From contig NZ_JACAIS010000002.1 of assembly GCF_030325625.1 (NCBI RefSeq), positions 147,913 through 211,912 on the forward strand: a stretch of DNA of 64,000 nt, in the 5' to 3' direction. Below the pieces are notes generated by a model. It was not told where the DNA came from, made no database searches, and saw only the letters and a program-made list of their open reading frames with translations. The stretch comes from Sphingobacterium sp. N143 (GTDB lineage Bacteria; Bacteroidota; Bacteroidia; Sphingobacteriales; Sphingobacteriaceae). Below are positions 1 to 8,828 of this stretch, piece after piece. Every line of letters begins with the position of its first letter. The first letter of the stretch is position 1. The translations under genes were made by a program, and so were the position numbers.

Positions 1-68
<68 letters not shown>

Positions 69-129
69 ATGTATTTTTAAATAAAATTGCTTTTTTCTGT
101 TGAAAAAACAAGATTATGATCCTTCCGAA

Positions 130-160
130 TTGGAGTACAAAGATATATTTTGTTTCTTTG
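130..160 (+). promoter_or_regulatory. Candidate Bacteroidota-type promoter for era
   Basis: A TTG at 130-132, a 20-base spacer and TTTCTTTG at 153-160 resemble the Bacteroidota pattern TTG-N19/20-TAnnTTTG, with the TA weakened to TT. Its place 24 bases before the ATG at 184 supports that ATG as the true start and argues against the upstream in-frame TTG. Confidence 0.4.
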
Positions 161-183
161 TAATCCTAATAAAATTTAGAAAA

Positions 184-1062
184 ATGTCACATAAAGCAGG
201 ATTCGTAAGTATCATCGGAAAGCCAAATGCTGGTAAGTCCACCCTAATGAACGCTTTAGTGGGTGAAAAAATGTCCATCATCACCCCAAAAGCGCAAACG
301 ACCAGACACCGCATTATCGGTATTGTAAACGATGAGGATCATCAAATTGTGTTTTCAGACACACCTGGGGTGATCAAACCAAACTATTCTCTCCAAGAAT
401 CGATGATGAATTTTGTTCAAGGATCACTAATTGATGCTGACATTATTTTATTTGTGACGGATATCCATGAAAAATACGATGAGAATGACGTTTTAGAGAA
501 ATTACGTAAAACCAATTCTCCAGTAGCTGTCCTGATTAACAAAATCGACAAATCTTCCGAAGAAGAAGTAAAAGCCAAAATCGAATTTTGGCAAGAAAAA
601 TTAAATCCAGACAGCATTTTTGCAATTTCTGCAAAATTGAGCCATAATGTAGAAGCTGTCATGCAATACATCAAGGACAAGTTACCTATCCATGAGGCTT
701 ACTACGAAAAGGATGAACTGACGGACAAATCGATGCGTTTCTTTGTATCAGAAATGATCCGTGAAAAAGTCTTTAAACTTTATGACAAGGAAATCCCCTA
801 CAGTACGGAAGTTATTGTCACTTCCTACAAAGAAGAAGCTAATATTACACGCATTGCAGCTGAGATTATTGTCGAACGGGATTCACAGAAAAATATCATC
901 ATCGGTAAGGCCGGTGCCATGATCAAGAAAGTAGGCACTTATGCGCGCCAGGATATCGAAGAATTTATCAATGGCAAAGTATTCCTGGAATTATTTGTTA
1001 AGGTAATCCCTGATTGGAGAAGCAAAAAGAACTACCTTAAACGTTTTGGATACGACGATTAA
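184..1062 (+). CDS. era: GTPase Era
   Basis: Era is a GTPase that binds the 3' end of 16S rRNA and assists maturation of the small ribosomal subunit in the cytoplasm, at the inner face of the membrane. The 292-residue product starts MSHKAGF and has the G1 loop GKPNAGKS at residues 12-19, a DTPG G3 motif, NKID as G4 and a C-terminal KH RNA-binding domain with the GKAGAMIKK loop. Length is normal for the family. The open frame extends 28 codons upstream from a TTG, but that part has no Era homology and overlaps a promoter-like sequence, so ATG 184 is preferred. The gene stands alone, convergent with uvrC. Confidence 0.95.
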   Translation: MSHKAGFVSIIGKPNAGKSTLMNALVGEKMSIITPKAQTTRHRIIGIVNDEDHQIVFSDTPGVIKPNYSLQESMMNFVQGSLIDADIILFVTDIHEKYDENDVLEKLRKTNSPVAVLINKIDKSSEEEVKAKIEFWQEKLNPDSIFAISAKLSHNVEAVMQYIKDKLPIHEAYYEKDELTDKSMRFFVSEMIREKVFKLYDKEIPYSTEVIVTSYKEEANITRIAAEIIVERDSQKNIIIGKAGAMIKKVGTYARQDIEEFINGKVFLELFVKVIPDWRSKKNYLKRFGYDD

Positions 1063-1146
1063 TTAGTACTGAGTAGATCGTATTGAATATTTAGATTTTG
1101 GTTGTACAAACCTTTGGCTTAGTTACTTTAGTTTTTATACCAGGCA

Positions 1147-1197
1147 GTCTATTTTTCTTTATCCATTTTTAATAGCGCGAAAATGAATAAAGAAGAC
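1147..1197. terminator. Imperfect inverted repeat between convergent era and uvrC
   Basis: The arms TTCTTTATCCATTTT (1155-1169) and AAAATGAATAAAGAA (1180-1194) pair with one mismatch around an AATAGCGCG-type loop, and outer GTCT/AGAC bases extend the stem. It sits between converging genes, where a shared terminator is expected, but there is no clean T-run outside the stem, so terminator function is only likely. Confidence 0.4.
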
Positions 1198-1219
1198 CGT
1201 AATGTCAGAAAAGTCAGCT

Positions 1220-3034
1220 CTAGCTTGATAAGTTCCTTTCACTAAAATATGCACGAAGTGCTTTGATCTGTTTCAGGTTAAGCACTTTTTTTAGGTCTTC
1301 GTCAGAGGCCTCTCTTACTTTTTTGACCGATTTAAATTCAGTCAGCACTCTTTCCACTGTCGTCTTTCCAATACCGGGGATATTCTCCAGTTCAGAAACG
1401 AAGGTTTTTCGGCTACGCTGATTACGGTGGAAGGTAATTCCAAACCGGTGGGCTTCATCACGAAGATGCTGGATAACTTTTAATGTCTCCGATTTTTTAT
1501 CTAAATAGAGTGGATATTGATCACCAGGATAGAAAAGCTCTTCCAGCCTTTTGGCAATACCAATCACTGTCACCTGCCGTTCAATCCCAAGTAGCCGCAA
1601 GCTTTTCAAAGCTGCCCCCAACTGCCCTTTGCCGCCATCTATAATGATCAATTGTGGCAAGGACTGATCTTCATCCAGCAAGCGCCTATAGCGTCTGAAA
1701 ACAGCTTCTTCCATCGTAGCGAAGTCATTGGGCCCTTCCACGGTCTTCACATTAAAATGCCGGTAGTCCTTTTTGGAGGGTTTGGCATCTTTAAATACGA
1801 CAATGGCCGACACCGGATAATTTCCCTGAATATTGGAGTTGTCGAAACATTCGATATGCTGTGGCAGCACATTCATACGAAGGTCTTTCTGCATCTGTTT
1901 TAGGATACGCTCGGTACGGATGTCGGGATTAAGTTTTTCATATTGCAGCAGCCGTTCTTTCCTGAAAAAAGCCACATTTTTCTGGGACAGTTCCAATAGT
2001 TTTTTCTTCTCCCCCAATTTGGGGATGGTAAACCGAATCCGTTCGTTTTCTTCGATATCCAGTTCAAATGGAACGATAATTTCCCGTGAGAGACTTTTGA
2101 AACGTTCCCTTATTTCTGGAATGGCCAATGACAGTAGTTCTTGTTCAGTTTCATCCAGTCGTCGCTTCATTTCCAGGGTCTGTGTTTGAATGATCACGCC
2201 ATTCATGACTTTGAGATAATTCACAAAAGCATAGCCATCGTCGGAAGCAATACTGAACACATCCACATTGGTGATCGAAGAATTAACTACCGTTGACTTA
2301 CTTTGATAGTTATCGAGCTTATCCAGCTTAGCCTTGAGCAATTGCGCTCTTTCAAAGTCCAAAGCAGCAGCTGCCGTCGCAATACTTTCCTTTAACCTGT
2401 TGGTTACCACTGAAATCTTTCCATTCAGGATATCCTTAATATCACTCAGGTTCTGATCATAATCTTCCATGGACTGGTAGCCTTCACATGGTCCCTTACA
2501 GTTGCCGATCTGGTACTCAAGGCAGATCTTAAACTTTCCTTTTCGAATATTCTCTGCTGTGAGGGCCAAGTTGCATGTCCGTAGTGGAAACAGTTCACGG
2601 ATCAGGTCCAATACAATGTGCATCATCCCCACCGAAGGATATGGTCCATAATAACGGGAACCATCTTTGATATACTGTCGTGTCCAAAAGACTCTTGGGA
2701 AAGGTTCATTTTTGATCACGATCCATGGGTATGTCTTATCATCTTTGAGCAGCACATTATACTTGGGCTTGTGCTTTTTGATCAATGAGTTTTCGAGAAG
2801 CCAGGCGTCAATCTCGGTATCCACTATAGTAAAAGAAATACGATTGATCTTTTGCACCAGGACCCGGGTCTTACCATTCAGCTGGTTTTCGTTGACAAAA
2901 TATGATCCGACGCGGTTACGAAGGTCCTTCGCTTTACCGATATAAATCAAGGTATCACTTTTATCAAAATATTGATAGACTCCAGGCCTGTGGGGTATTT
3001 TCTTTAATTCTTCTCTATAGTCAAAAACGTTCAT
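1220..3034 (-). CDS. uvrC: Excinuclease ABC subunit C
   Basis: UvrC makes the dual incisions of nucleotide excision repair after UvrAB loads on damaged DNA. The 604-residue protein has the expected layout: a GIY-YIG nuclease domain at the N-terminus (GVYQYF then LIYIGKAKDLRNRV, for the 3' cut), a cysteine cluster around CNLALTAENIRKGKFKICLEY, a UVR motif in the middle, and an RNase H-like domain with ECFDNSNIQG and IIIDGGKGQL (for the 5' cut). A C-terminal helix-hairpin-helix pair (IPGIGKTTVERVL) follows. Full length, no damage seen. It lies 122 bases downstream of the PBP gene on the same strand, but a terminator separates them. Confidence 0.96.
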   Translation of the reverse strand: MNVFDYREELKKIPHRPGVYQYFDKSDTLIYIGKAKDLRNRVGSYFVNENQLNGKTRVLVQKINRISFTIVDTEIDAWLLENSLIKKHKPKYNVLLKDDKTYPWIVIKNEPFPRVFWTRQYIKDGSRYYGPYPSVGMMHIVLDLIRELFPLRTCNLALTAENIRKGKFKICLEYQIGNCKGPCEGYQSMEDYDQNLSDIKDILNGKISVVTNRLKESIATAAAALDFERAQLLKAKLDKLDNYQSKSTVVNSSITNVDVFSIASDDGYAFVNYLKVMNGVIIQTQTLEMKRRLDETEQELLSLAIPEIRERFKSLSREIIVPFELDIEENERIRFTIPKLGEKKKLLELSQKNVAFFRKERLLQYEKLNPDIRTERILKQMQKDLRMNVLPQHIECFDNSNIQGNYPVSAIVVFKDAKPSKKDYRHFNVKTVEGPNDFATMEEAVFRRYRRLLDEDQSLPQLIIIDGGKGQLGAALKSLRLLGIERQVTVIGIAKRLEELFYPGDQYPLYLDKKSETLKVIQHLRDEAHRFGITFHRNQRSRKTFVSELENIPGIGKTTVERVLTEFKSVKKVREASDEDLKKVLNLKQIKALRAYFSERNLSS

Positions 3035-3089
3035 TATATACGATATAAAAATAAGATCAATGATGGCCTTCGCACATCAAAATAGGATG

Positions 3090-3133
3090 AAAAAAAAACC
3101 AGATAACAAATCTCGAAAAAATTTATTATCTGG
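3090..3133 (-). terminator. Rho-independent terminator after the PBP1A-type gene
   Basis: On the minus strand CCAGATAA (plus 3126-3133) pairs with TTATCTGG (plus 3099-3106) and is followed by an uninterrupted T-run (plus-strand A-run 3090-3098). It lies just past the stop codon of the gene ending at 3157. Confidence 0.8.
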
Positions 3134-3156
3134 CCCAATGATGTTATTTAAAAAGC

Positions 3157-5424
3157 TTAAAAACCCAAACGGTCATCCTTCAGCTTAGGATCTTTGGCAC
3201 TCGAATCAGTCGACCCGTCCTGCACATCAGATCCGCCACCACCCCAATATTGATTACAGTCAATCACACGGCTGAGACCGCCCTGAGGTTGTTCAAAATC
3301 GCCTTTGGTATACTTTAAGTTCGAATCTTTATAAACTTTTTGCATATAAAAGGCAAATACTGGCATTGCCGCGGCTGCACCTTGGCCATATTCCATCCGA
3401 TCGAAACTGATTTCACGATCTTCCGCTCCGGTCCAAACACCTGTTACCAATTCTGGAGTTATGCCAATAAACCAAGCATCTGCGTTGCCATTTGTTGTAC
3501 CGGTTTTACCGCCGATAGGATTGGTAAGCTTATATTTCCACTGAATACGTCGGGCTGTACCCTGAGAAACAACCTTTTTCAACATATCCACAATAATATA
3601 GGCTGATTCACTGTTCAACGCTTTTACGACCTTAGGAGCCTTATCGTAGATTGGCGTACCATTTTTATCCTCAATCCGCATGATGGCAGTAGGTTCTATC
3701 CAAGTTCCATGATTGACAAAAGCCGAATAAGCACCCACCATATCAAATACAGAGGCTTCATAAGCGCCCAGGGAGATAGAAGGATAATTAGGAACATTGC
3801 TTGTAATTCCCATACGCTTGGTCAGAGCTGCCACTTCTGCTGCACCTACCTCATGCACCAGGTAGGCCGTAGCAAAGTTTTGAGAGTACGCTAAGGCTTT
3901 AGCCAACGTGATGGGGTTTCCACCTTGTGAATTTCCTCTTGGTGTCCACCCATTGTAGGTTTGTTGGTAATTCGGAATACTATAACAGGGTGAATATCCA
4001 TTGTCTATCGCTACGGCGTAAGTAAATGGTTTTGCCGTGGAGCCCACTTGTCGTGTTCCCATTTTAACCTGATCATATTTAAAATGGTCAAAATCAATTC
4101 CACCAACCCATGCTTTGATCTGTCCTGTTTTAGGTTCCATGGACATCATGGCATTGCGCAGCATCAACTTATTGTATTTAATGGAATCCATCGGTGTCAT
4201 GGTCGTATCAACACTGCCTTTCCAGGTAAAGATGTTCATTGGAACCTTCACATTGAACGCCTTTTTGATTGCATCTTCACTAAGTCCTTCCTCTTTCAAG
4301 ATACGGTAGCGATCCGAACGTTTCATGCCACTGGTCAACAGCTTCGCCTTCTCCCCTTTAAAAGGATCTCTGCTCTTCCATTGTGCAGCAAATTTGGACT
4401 GCAACTGCTTCATCCATTCCCGCTGTGCATCTTCTGCATATTGCTGCATGGACATATTGATCGTGGTATAGATTTTTAATCCATCACGGTCCAAATCATA
4501 AGGCGTGCCATCTGGTTTTGTAATGGACAGTTTGGCAAACTCTTTTTTGATCTCGTCTTTTAGGACAGCCCTGAAATAAGGGGCCAACCCTTCGCCATAG
4601 TTTGCAATCTTTAACTCCAGTCCCAGCGGTTTTTCTTTTGCCGTCGCAGCTTCTTCCGCTGAAATAAAATTGGAGGCCACCATATTATTCAGCACTGTAT
4701 TACGGCGTTTGGTGGCATTCTTCGGATAACGTACTGGAGAGTAGATTCCCGGGCCTTTTAACATACCGACTAAGAGTGCGGCCTGTTCTGCTGTTAGCTT
4801 ATCAGGTGTGGTATTAAAATAAGTACGGGCAGCCGATTTGATTCCAAAGGTGTTATAGGCTCCGAAATCCACGGTATTAAAATACATCGTAATGATTTCG
4901 TCCTTCGTGTAATTTCGCTCCAGTCTCACTGCAGTGATCCATTCCTGAAATTTTTGAATGATACGCTTTAAAAAATTCTTCTGACGACCCTCCGAAAACA
5001 GGTTTAGTGCCAATTGCTGTGTAATCGTACTTCCACCTTGTTTATTCCCTGTCAAGGTATGAAAAACGACGGTAATCGTACGGGAATAATCTATCCCCGA
5101 ATGGCTATAAAACCGCTTGTCTTCGGTTGATATTAGCGCTTTGACCAAATACGGCGATAACTCACTGTATTTTACATTTGAGCGATTTTGCACATAATAT
5201 GTTCCGAGCACCTTATGATCCTCTGTAATCACCTCGGATGCCAGGTTACTTTTTGGATTTTCCAGGTCGTTAAATGAAGGTAACTTACCGAATAACCCAA
5301 TCCGTATACTTAAGATAAATAGAAAACATACGGCAACAATACCAATGATAATCTTCCAAAAATTGAATGTATATCGCTTTATATCGCCTTCAGTAAGTTG
5401 ATTTTTTTTTGATACTCGCTTCAT
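3157..5424 (-). CDS. Class A penicillin-binding protein (PBP1A type)
   Basis: This is a bifunctional peptidoglycan synthase: a GT51 transglycosylase that polymerises lipid II, followed by a DD-transpeptidase that cross-links stems on the outer face of the inner membrane. The 755-residue protein has a basic cytosolic start, one membrane anchor at about residues 24-42, the transglycosylase motif STEDKRFYSH (catalytic Glu at 101) and GGSTITQQLALN. The transpeptidase triad is S462-TA-K465, S514-Q-N516 and K640-T-G. The length suits mrcA/ponA-type enzymes. A good promoter lies about 160 bases upstream and a terminator follows, so it is probably transcribed alone. Confidence 0.93.
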   Translation of the reverse strand: MKRVSKKNQLTEGDIKRYTFNFWKIIIGIVAVCFLFILSIRIGLFGKLPSFNDLENPKSNLASEVITEDHKVLGTYYVQNRSNVKYSELSPYLVKALISTEDKRFYSHSGIDYSRTITVVFHTLTGNKQGGSTITQQLALNLFSEGRQKNFLKRIIQKFQEWITAVRLERNYTKDEIITMYFNTVDFGAYNTFGIKSAARTYFNTTPDKLTAEQAALLVGMLKGPGIYSPVRYPKNATKRRNTVLNNMVASNFISAEEAATAKEKPLGLELKIANYGEGLAPYFRAVLKDEIKKEFAKLSITKPDGTPYDLDRDGLKIYTTINMSMQQYAEDAQREWMKQLQSKFAAQWKSRDPFKGEKAKLLTSGMKRSDRYRILKEEGLSEDAIKKAFNVKVPMNIFTWKGSVDTTMTPMDSIKYNKLMLRNAMMSMEPKTGQIKAWVGGIDFDHFKYDQVKMGTRQVGSTAKPFTYAVAIDNGYSPCYSIPNYQQTYNGWTPRGNSQGGNPITLAKALAYSQNFATAYLVHEVGAAEVAALTKRMGITSNVPNYPSISLGAYEASVFDMVGAYSAFVNHGTWIEPTAIMRIEDKNGTPIYDKAPKVVKALNSESAYIIVDMLKKVVSQGTARRIQWKYKLTNPIGGKTGTTNGNADAWFIGITPELVTGVWTGAEDREISFDRMEYGQGAAAAMPVFAFYMQKVYKDSNLKYTKGDFEQPQGGLSRVIDCNQYWGGGGSDVQDGSTDSSAKDPKLKDDRLGF

Positions 5425-5584
5425 CTATTTACTAAATTTCAGATGTAAATATTATTCATTTGTGTATTTAAATTGCGTTCATGAGCTCACTATGACGATT
5501 TGCCTTTAGAATGAGCAGATGAAACAGCCCTTATCTTAATTTCCACTCTATCAGATAGTGTGCCAAAGAATAACTTTACAAGAG

Positions 5585-5614
5585 CAAAGGTATTATAATT
5601 AAATCAAAAGTCAA
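5585..5614 (-). promoter_or_regulatory. Consensus Bacteroidota promoter for the PBP gene
   Basis: On the minus strand TTG (plus 5612-5614), exactly 19 bases and TACCTTTG (plus 5585-5592) match the Bacteroidota housekeeping promoter TTG-N19-TAnnTTTG. The predicted start point near 5580 gives a leader of about 155 nt before the ATG at 5424, which is long for this group. Confidence 0.7.
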
Positions 5615-5683
5615 CATGTTTGAATGCCATGATTTACCCCAGGCTTCCATGATCTTGATTTGATAAAGATAAGCAGGTCCCTT

Positions 5684-6163
5684 TTAAACTTTCTCAATCA
5701 GACAGACAGCATAAGCCACTACTCCTTCTTTTCGTCCGATAAAGCCCATAGTTTCATTGGTGGTTGCCTTAATGGAAATATCATCGGTATCCAAGCCGGT
5801 CACTTCTGCTAATTTGATCTTCATTTGCGGGATATAGGGTTTAATCTTCGGCGCCTCCAGGCAAAGCATCGCATCAATATTACCCAATTGATATCCTTTG
5901 GCCTGTATTAGCGCCATGCACTCTTTCAATAGAATCAAGCTGCTCACCCCTTTCCAGCGCATATCCGTGTTCGGAAAATGATAGCCAATATCTTCTAGAT
6001 TGGCGGCTCCCAAAATCGCATCACAAATAGCATGGACCAACACATCTGCATCTGAATGACCAAAAGCTCCCGCATGATGGTCCAATTGCACACCACCAAC
6101 AATAAATGGATGTCCTTCTTTTATCTGATGGACATCGAATCCAAATCCTACCTTAATTTTCAT
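5684..6163 (-). CDS. ispF: 2-C-methyl-D-erythritol 2,4-cyclodiphosphate synthase
   Basis: IspF catalyses the fifth step of the non-mevalonate isoprenoid pathway, cyclising CDP-methylerythritol 2-phosphate to MEcPP with release of CMP, as a cytosolic trimer. The 159-residue protein has the metal-binding set D10, H12 and H44 (GFDVH, then HSDADVLVH), the DIGYHFPNTD loop and the C-terminal IKATTNETMGFIGRKEG signature that contacts the CDP moiety. Length is standard. No other pathway gene is adjacent. Confidence 0.96.
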   Translation of the reverse strand: MKIKVGFGFDVHQIKEGHPFIVGGVQLDHHAGAFGHSDADVLVHAICDAILGAANLEDIGYHFPNTDMRWKGVSSLILLKECMALIQAKGYQLGNIDAMLCLEAPKIKPYIPQMKIKLAEVTGLDTDDISIKATTNETMGFIGRKEGVVAYAVCLIEKV

Positions 6164-6305
6164 GATTGTAATTTAATATTTAATAGCATGCATCTATCAC
6201 GACGCCGCTATTTATTTTCCTGGCTCAACGACAACACTGTTGGTTTTACCGACACGAAGATAACATTTTCATGTTGACATTCAGAAATCGGATGGGGGAA
6301 ACAAT

Positions 6306-6333
6306 AAAGGCTATTCCCTTGGAAATAGCCTTT
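6306..6333 (-). terminator. Terminator after the GT5-like gene
   Basis: AAAGGCTATT (6306-6315) and AAATAGCCTTT (6323-6333) form a nearly perfect hairpin around CCCTTGG. Read on the minus strand it follows the stop codon at 6383 and ends in TTTATTGTTT. Confidence 0.7.
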
Positions 6334-6382
6334 AGTAAATATTTATTGTCTGTTTGTTTTACCTAGTTCATCTTCGCATTAG

Positions 6383-7201
6383 TTATGCTTCAACTTCCTC
6401 TGGGGCAAACTGGTCGTACACTTCCCCAAAGGCATCATAGTCTTGATCACCATTGGGTTCAAACACCTGAATATCTTTGGATTTTGCAAAGTCCACGATC
6501 GCAGGATTGACATTTTCATCCGCAACAACGACCATATCGGTAAAATGCAAAGCTCCTTTATAAATAGCTTCATAGCTACCGTCACCATATACCTGTGCAT
6601 CTTCAGCTTTGAAAGTTCCCTCTACGGCCATTTCGGCATATTTAGGGCCCAAGCTGCCTTTAAACTCTTCATTAAACAAAGAATACATCACCTTTGCATC
6701 TTTAAACGTTGGATCATCCTTATAGGTTGTCTTCACGTAAGCCGGTACCAAAGCAGAAAACCAGCCATGGCAATGCACCACATCTGGCGACCAGCCTAAT
6801 TTTTTCACAGTTTCTAACGCTCCTTTACAGAAGAACACCGAACGCTCATTATTGTCTGCAAAGAATTCGCCATGCTCATCACTAAAAACTTTTTTACGCT
6901 GAAAGTAGTCCTCGTTATCCAAGAAGTATACCTGCATCCGAGCTGCAGGCAATGAAGCTACTTTAATAATTAGCGGATTATCATTATTATCCACAACAAT
7001 GTTCAAGCCTGAAAGACGAATCACCTCATGCAGTCTATTTCTACGCTCATTGATATTCCCAAAACGCGGCATCAGGATCCGGATTTCAAATCCTTTCTCC
7101 TGCATCGCTTGAGGCAGTTGACGTGTAATTTCAGAAATTTTGGTTAATTCGAGGAAAGGCGACATCTCGTGGGTAATAAACAATATCTTCGTTTTTGCCA
7201 T
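6383..7201 (-). CDS. Glycogen/starch synthase-like GT5 N-terminal domain protein
   Basis: The 272-residue product matches only the N-terminal Rossmann domain of GT5 glycogen synthases. It opens KTKILFITHEMSPFLELTKI, followed by MPRFGNINERRNRLHEVIRLSG, a QVYFLDNEDYF segment and the VVHCHGWFSALVP motif. A full GT5 enzyme is about 470 residues or more and needs the C-terminal domain for ADP-glucose binding, which is absent. The tail (from about residue 205) instead ends with an acidic run FAPEEVEA. Enzymatic glycogen synthesis is therefore doubtful; a regulatory or scaffold role is possible but unproven. It is divergent from panC, an arrangement I recall as common in Bacteroidota. A good promoter lies 47 bases upstream. 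Confidence 0.8.
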   Translation of the reverse strand: MAKTKILFITHEMSPFLELTKISEITRQLPQAMQEKGFEIRILMPRFGNINERRNRLHEVIRLSGLNIVVDNNDNPLIIKVASLPAARMQVYFLDNEDYFQRKKVFSDEHGEFFADNNERSVFFCKGALETVKKLGWSPDVVHCHGWFSALVPAYVKTTYKDDPTFKDAKVMYSLFNEEFKGSLGPKYAEMAVEGTFKAEDAQVYGDGSYEAIYKGALHFTDMVVVADENVNPAIVDFAKSKDIQVFEPNGDQDYDAFGEVYDQFAPEEVEA

Positions 7202-7247
7202 CTCCAGTTATTTTTATTTATTATTTTCGAACAGTAAAATCGGTCTA

Positions 7248-7278
7248 CAAAGGTACAAAAAAAATACTTACTATGCAA
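7248..7278 (-). promoter_or_regulatory. Promoter of the GT5-like gene
   Basis: On the minus strand TTG (plus 7276-7278), 20 bases, then TACCTTTG (plus 7248-7255). This is close to the Bacteroidota consensus and gives a leader of about 40 nt to the ATG at 7201. Confidence 0.65.
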
Positions 7279-7318
7279 TTTACTATTAATCATCGTTTTA
7301 TATTCCCAAAATAATACG

Positions 7319-7326
7319 CAACTTTG
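7319..7326 (+). promoter_or_regulatory. Probable -7 box of panC
   Basis: CAACTTTG resembles TAnnTTTG with one change at the first base, and TTTT occurs about 19 bases upstream in place of TTTG. The predicted start near 7331 lies 20 bases before the GTG at 7351, and it falls after the in-frame TTG at 7324, which therefore cannot be the start if this promoter is used. Confidence 0.4.
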
Positions 7327-7350
7327 CGGACAAAAAAACTATTTAGTAAA

Positions 7351-8199
7351 GTGGAAATTTTCAAAACGAAAGCATCGCTTCAAACCCATCTGCAAAAAGC
7401 ACGATCTGCCGGCAAAAAGATTGCTTTAATACCGACCATGGGCGCTCTTCATGAAGGTCATTTATCGCTGTTGGAATACGCCAAACCCATTAGTGATCTG
7501 CGCGTCTGCAGCATCTTTGTCAATCCTACCCAGTTCAATGACCCGAAGGATCTGGAGAAATATCCACGCCCCATTGAAAACGACATCAACCTTCTGGAAT
7601 CCGTAGGCTGTGATGTTCTTTTCTTGCCCAGCGTGGAAGAAATGTACCCGGATAAAAATGAACATTGGCATATTGATCTCGGGGAACTGGACCAAATCTG
7701 GGAAGGTGAAAAACGCCCGGGCCACTTCCAAGGTGTTACACAAGTCGTTTATAAACTGTTTACACTTGTTCAACCTCATATCGCCTGCTTCGGACAAAAA
7801 GATTTTCAACAGGTCATGGTCATCAAACGGATGATAGAAATCAAGGATCTTCCGATTGAATTGGCCATCTGCCCAATCATCAGAGATAAAGATGGCCTGG
7901 CCTTAAGTTCACGAAACATGCGGCTGAGCGATGATGGTAAAACAAAGGCCTTGGCACTTTCCCGCTCATTGCGCTATGTGAAGGATCATATTCATGACCA
8001 GGTGGACCTGAAAGAAATAAAAAATGATGCTTTGAAACTGTTAACAGCTACAGCAGGAATCACGGTCGAGTATTTTGCCATTTGTGAAAGTTCCTCCCTA
8101 AAAGAGGTCAACCAAATCGATTTCGACAAACAGCATGTCGTCCTTGTAACCGCATGGGTTGAAGGTGTCCGCCTCATTGACAATATGATTATAACGTAG
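7351..8199 (+). CDS. panC: Pantothenate synthetase
   Basis: PanC condenses pantoate and beta-alanine with ATP to pantothenate in coenzyme A synthesis. From a GTG start the product is 282 residues and begins VEIFKTKASL, matching the usual family N-terminus. It has the nucleotide-binding PTMGALHEGHLSLL segment (HEGH being the HIGH-like motif), FVNPTQFN, GQKDFQQ and the KMSKS-region RDKDGLALSSRN. An earlier in-frame TTG at 7324 would add nine residues without homology and lies inside the promoter box. panD, which supplies beta-alanine, follows after 156 bases but has its own promoter. Confidence 0.94.
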   Translation: MEIFKTKASLQTHLQKARSAGKKIALIPTMGALHEGHLSLLEYAKPISDLRVCSIFVNPTQFNDPKDLEKYPRPIENDINLLESVGCDVLFLPSVEEMYPDKNEHWHIDLGELDQIWEGEKRPGHFQGVTQVVYKLFTLVQPHIACFGQKDFQQVMVIKRMIEIKDLPIELAICPIIRDKDGLALSSRNMRLSDDGKTKALALSRSLRYVKDHIHDQVDLKEIKNDALKLLTATAGITVEYFAICESSSLKEVNQIDFDKQHVVLVTAWVEGVRLIDNMIIT

Positions 8200-8343
8200 A
8201 TCATAAAATCACATCAGTCCGGTACAGACAGCTGTGTAGTCACAAAGTAAAAAAAACAACAAAAACCATCGTTTTACTTCATTAAGGCCGCTACACACCA
8301 TGATCTGTACCAAATACTAGCTATTAAATACTAAAAAAAGCCC

Positions 8344-8352
8344 TACCTTTGC
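8344..8352 (+). promoter_or_regulatory. -7 box of panD, possibly giving a leaderless mRNA
   Basis: TACCTTTGC is an exact match to the Bacteroidota -7 element. Transcription normally starts about four to five bases after the box, which falls on or next to the panD ATG at 8356. No clear TTG is seen 19 bases upstream, so strength is uncertain. Confidence 0.55.
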
Positions 8353-8355
8353 GCC

Positions 8356-8706
8356 ATGACAATAGAAGTAATGAAATCCAAAATTCACCGTGTGAAGGTC
8401 ACCCAAGCGGAATTGAATTATGTGGGCAGTATCACAATAGATGAAGATTTGATGGATGCAGCAAATATCATCGCTAACGAAAAGGTTCAAATCGTAAACA
8501 ATAACAATGGTGCTCGTCTGGAAACTTATGTCATTCCAGGACAACGTGGCACAGGTATCATCTGCCTCAATGGAGCCGCTGCCCGCCTGGTTCAAGTCGG
8601 TGATATTGTCATTATTATCTCCTATGCGACCATGGATTTTGAGGAAGCCAAACAGTTTAAACCATCTGTTATATTCCCAGATGATAATAATCATTTGATT
8701 CAATAG
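8356..8706 (+). CDS. panD: Aspartate 1-decarboxylase precursor
   Basis: PanD decarboxylates L-aspartate to beta-alanine for pantothenate synthesis. It is made as a proenzyme that cleaves itself at Gly24-Ser25 to create the pyruvoyl cofactor. Here the sequence [12 protein letters not shown] places that pair exactly at 24-25. Other family marks are [14 protein letters not shown] before the site and [14 protein letters not shown] near residues 70-85. At 116 residues the length is normal. A second Met at residue 6 could be an alternative start, but the MTIEV opening is kept in Bacteroidota relatives and keeps the numbering. It is functionally paired with panC just upstream. Confidence 0.95.
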   Translation: MTIEVMKSKIHRVKVTQAELNYVGSITIDEDLMDAANIIANEKVQIVNNNNGARLETYVIPGQRGTGIICLNGAAARLVQVGDIVIIISYATMDFEEAKQFKPSVIFPDDNNHLIQ

Positions 8707-8800
8707 TATTGAGATTTTACTTGGATAAGCCTTTGGCTTACACGAGTTCCTCTTTTTTACTTTTGACTTTTAAATTTTTACTTTATATCGTATTTTTGAA

Positions 8801-8828
8801 GCGTTGCTTAACGAGTAACGCTTTTTTT
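8801..8828 (+). terminator. Terminator after panD, overlapping the next gene's leader
   Basis: GCGTTGCT (8801-8808) and AGTAACGC (8814-8821) pair with one G-T wobble around TAACG, followed by seven T's (8822-8828). The hairpin starts two bases after a TATTTTTG box (8791-8798) and the T-run touches the ATG at 8829, so the same bases could end panD transcription and form the 5' end of the next message. Confidence 0.75.

Noticed and set aside
100..183. Upstream extension of era from a TTG at 100
   Set aside because: The 28 extra codons have no resemblance to Era and contain a promoter-like sequence; the family N-terminus matches ATG 184.
7324..7350. Upstream TTG start of panC
   Set aside because: It lies within the -7 box, before the predicted transcription start, and adds residues without homology.
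8709..8828. Longer N-terminus for the HxHPYD protein from 8709
   Set aside because: The region encodes the panD terminator and a repeat-like extragenic sequence; the translation is T-run derived (Phe/Leu rich) and not credible.
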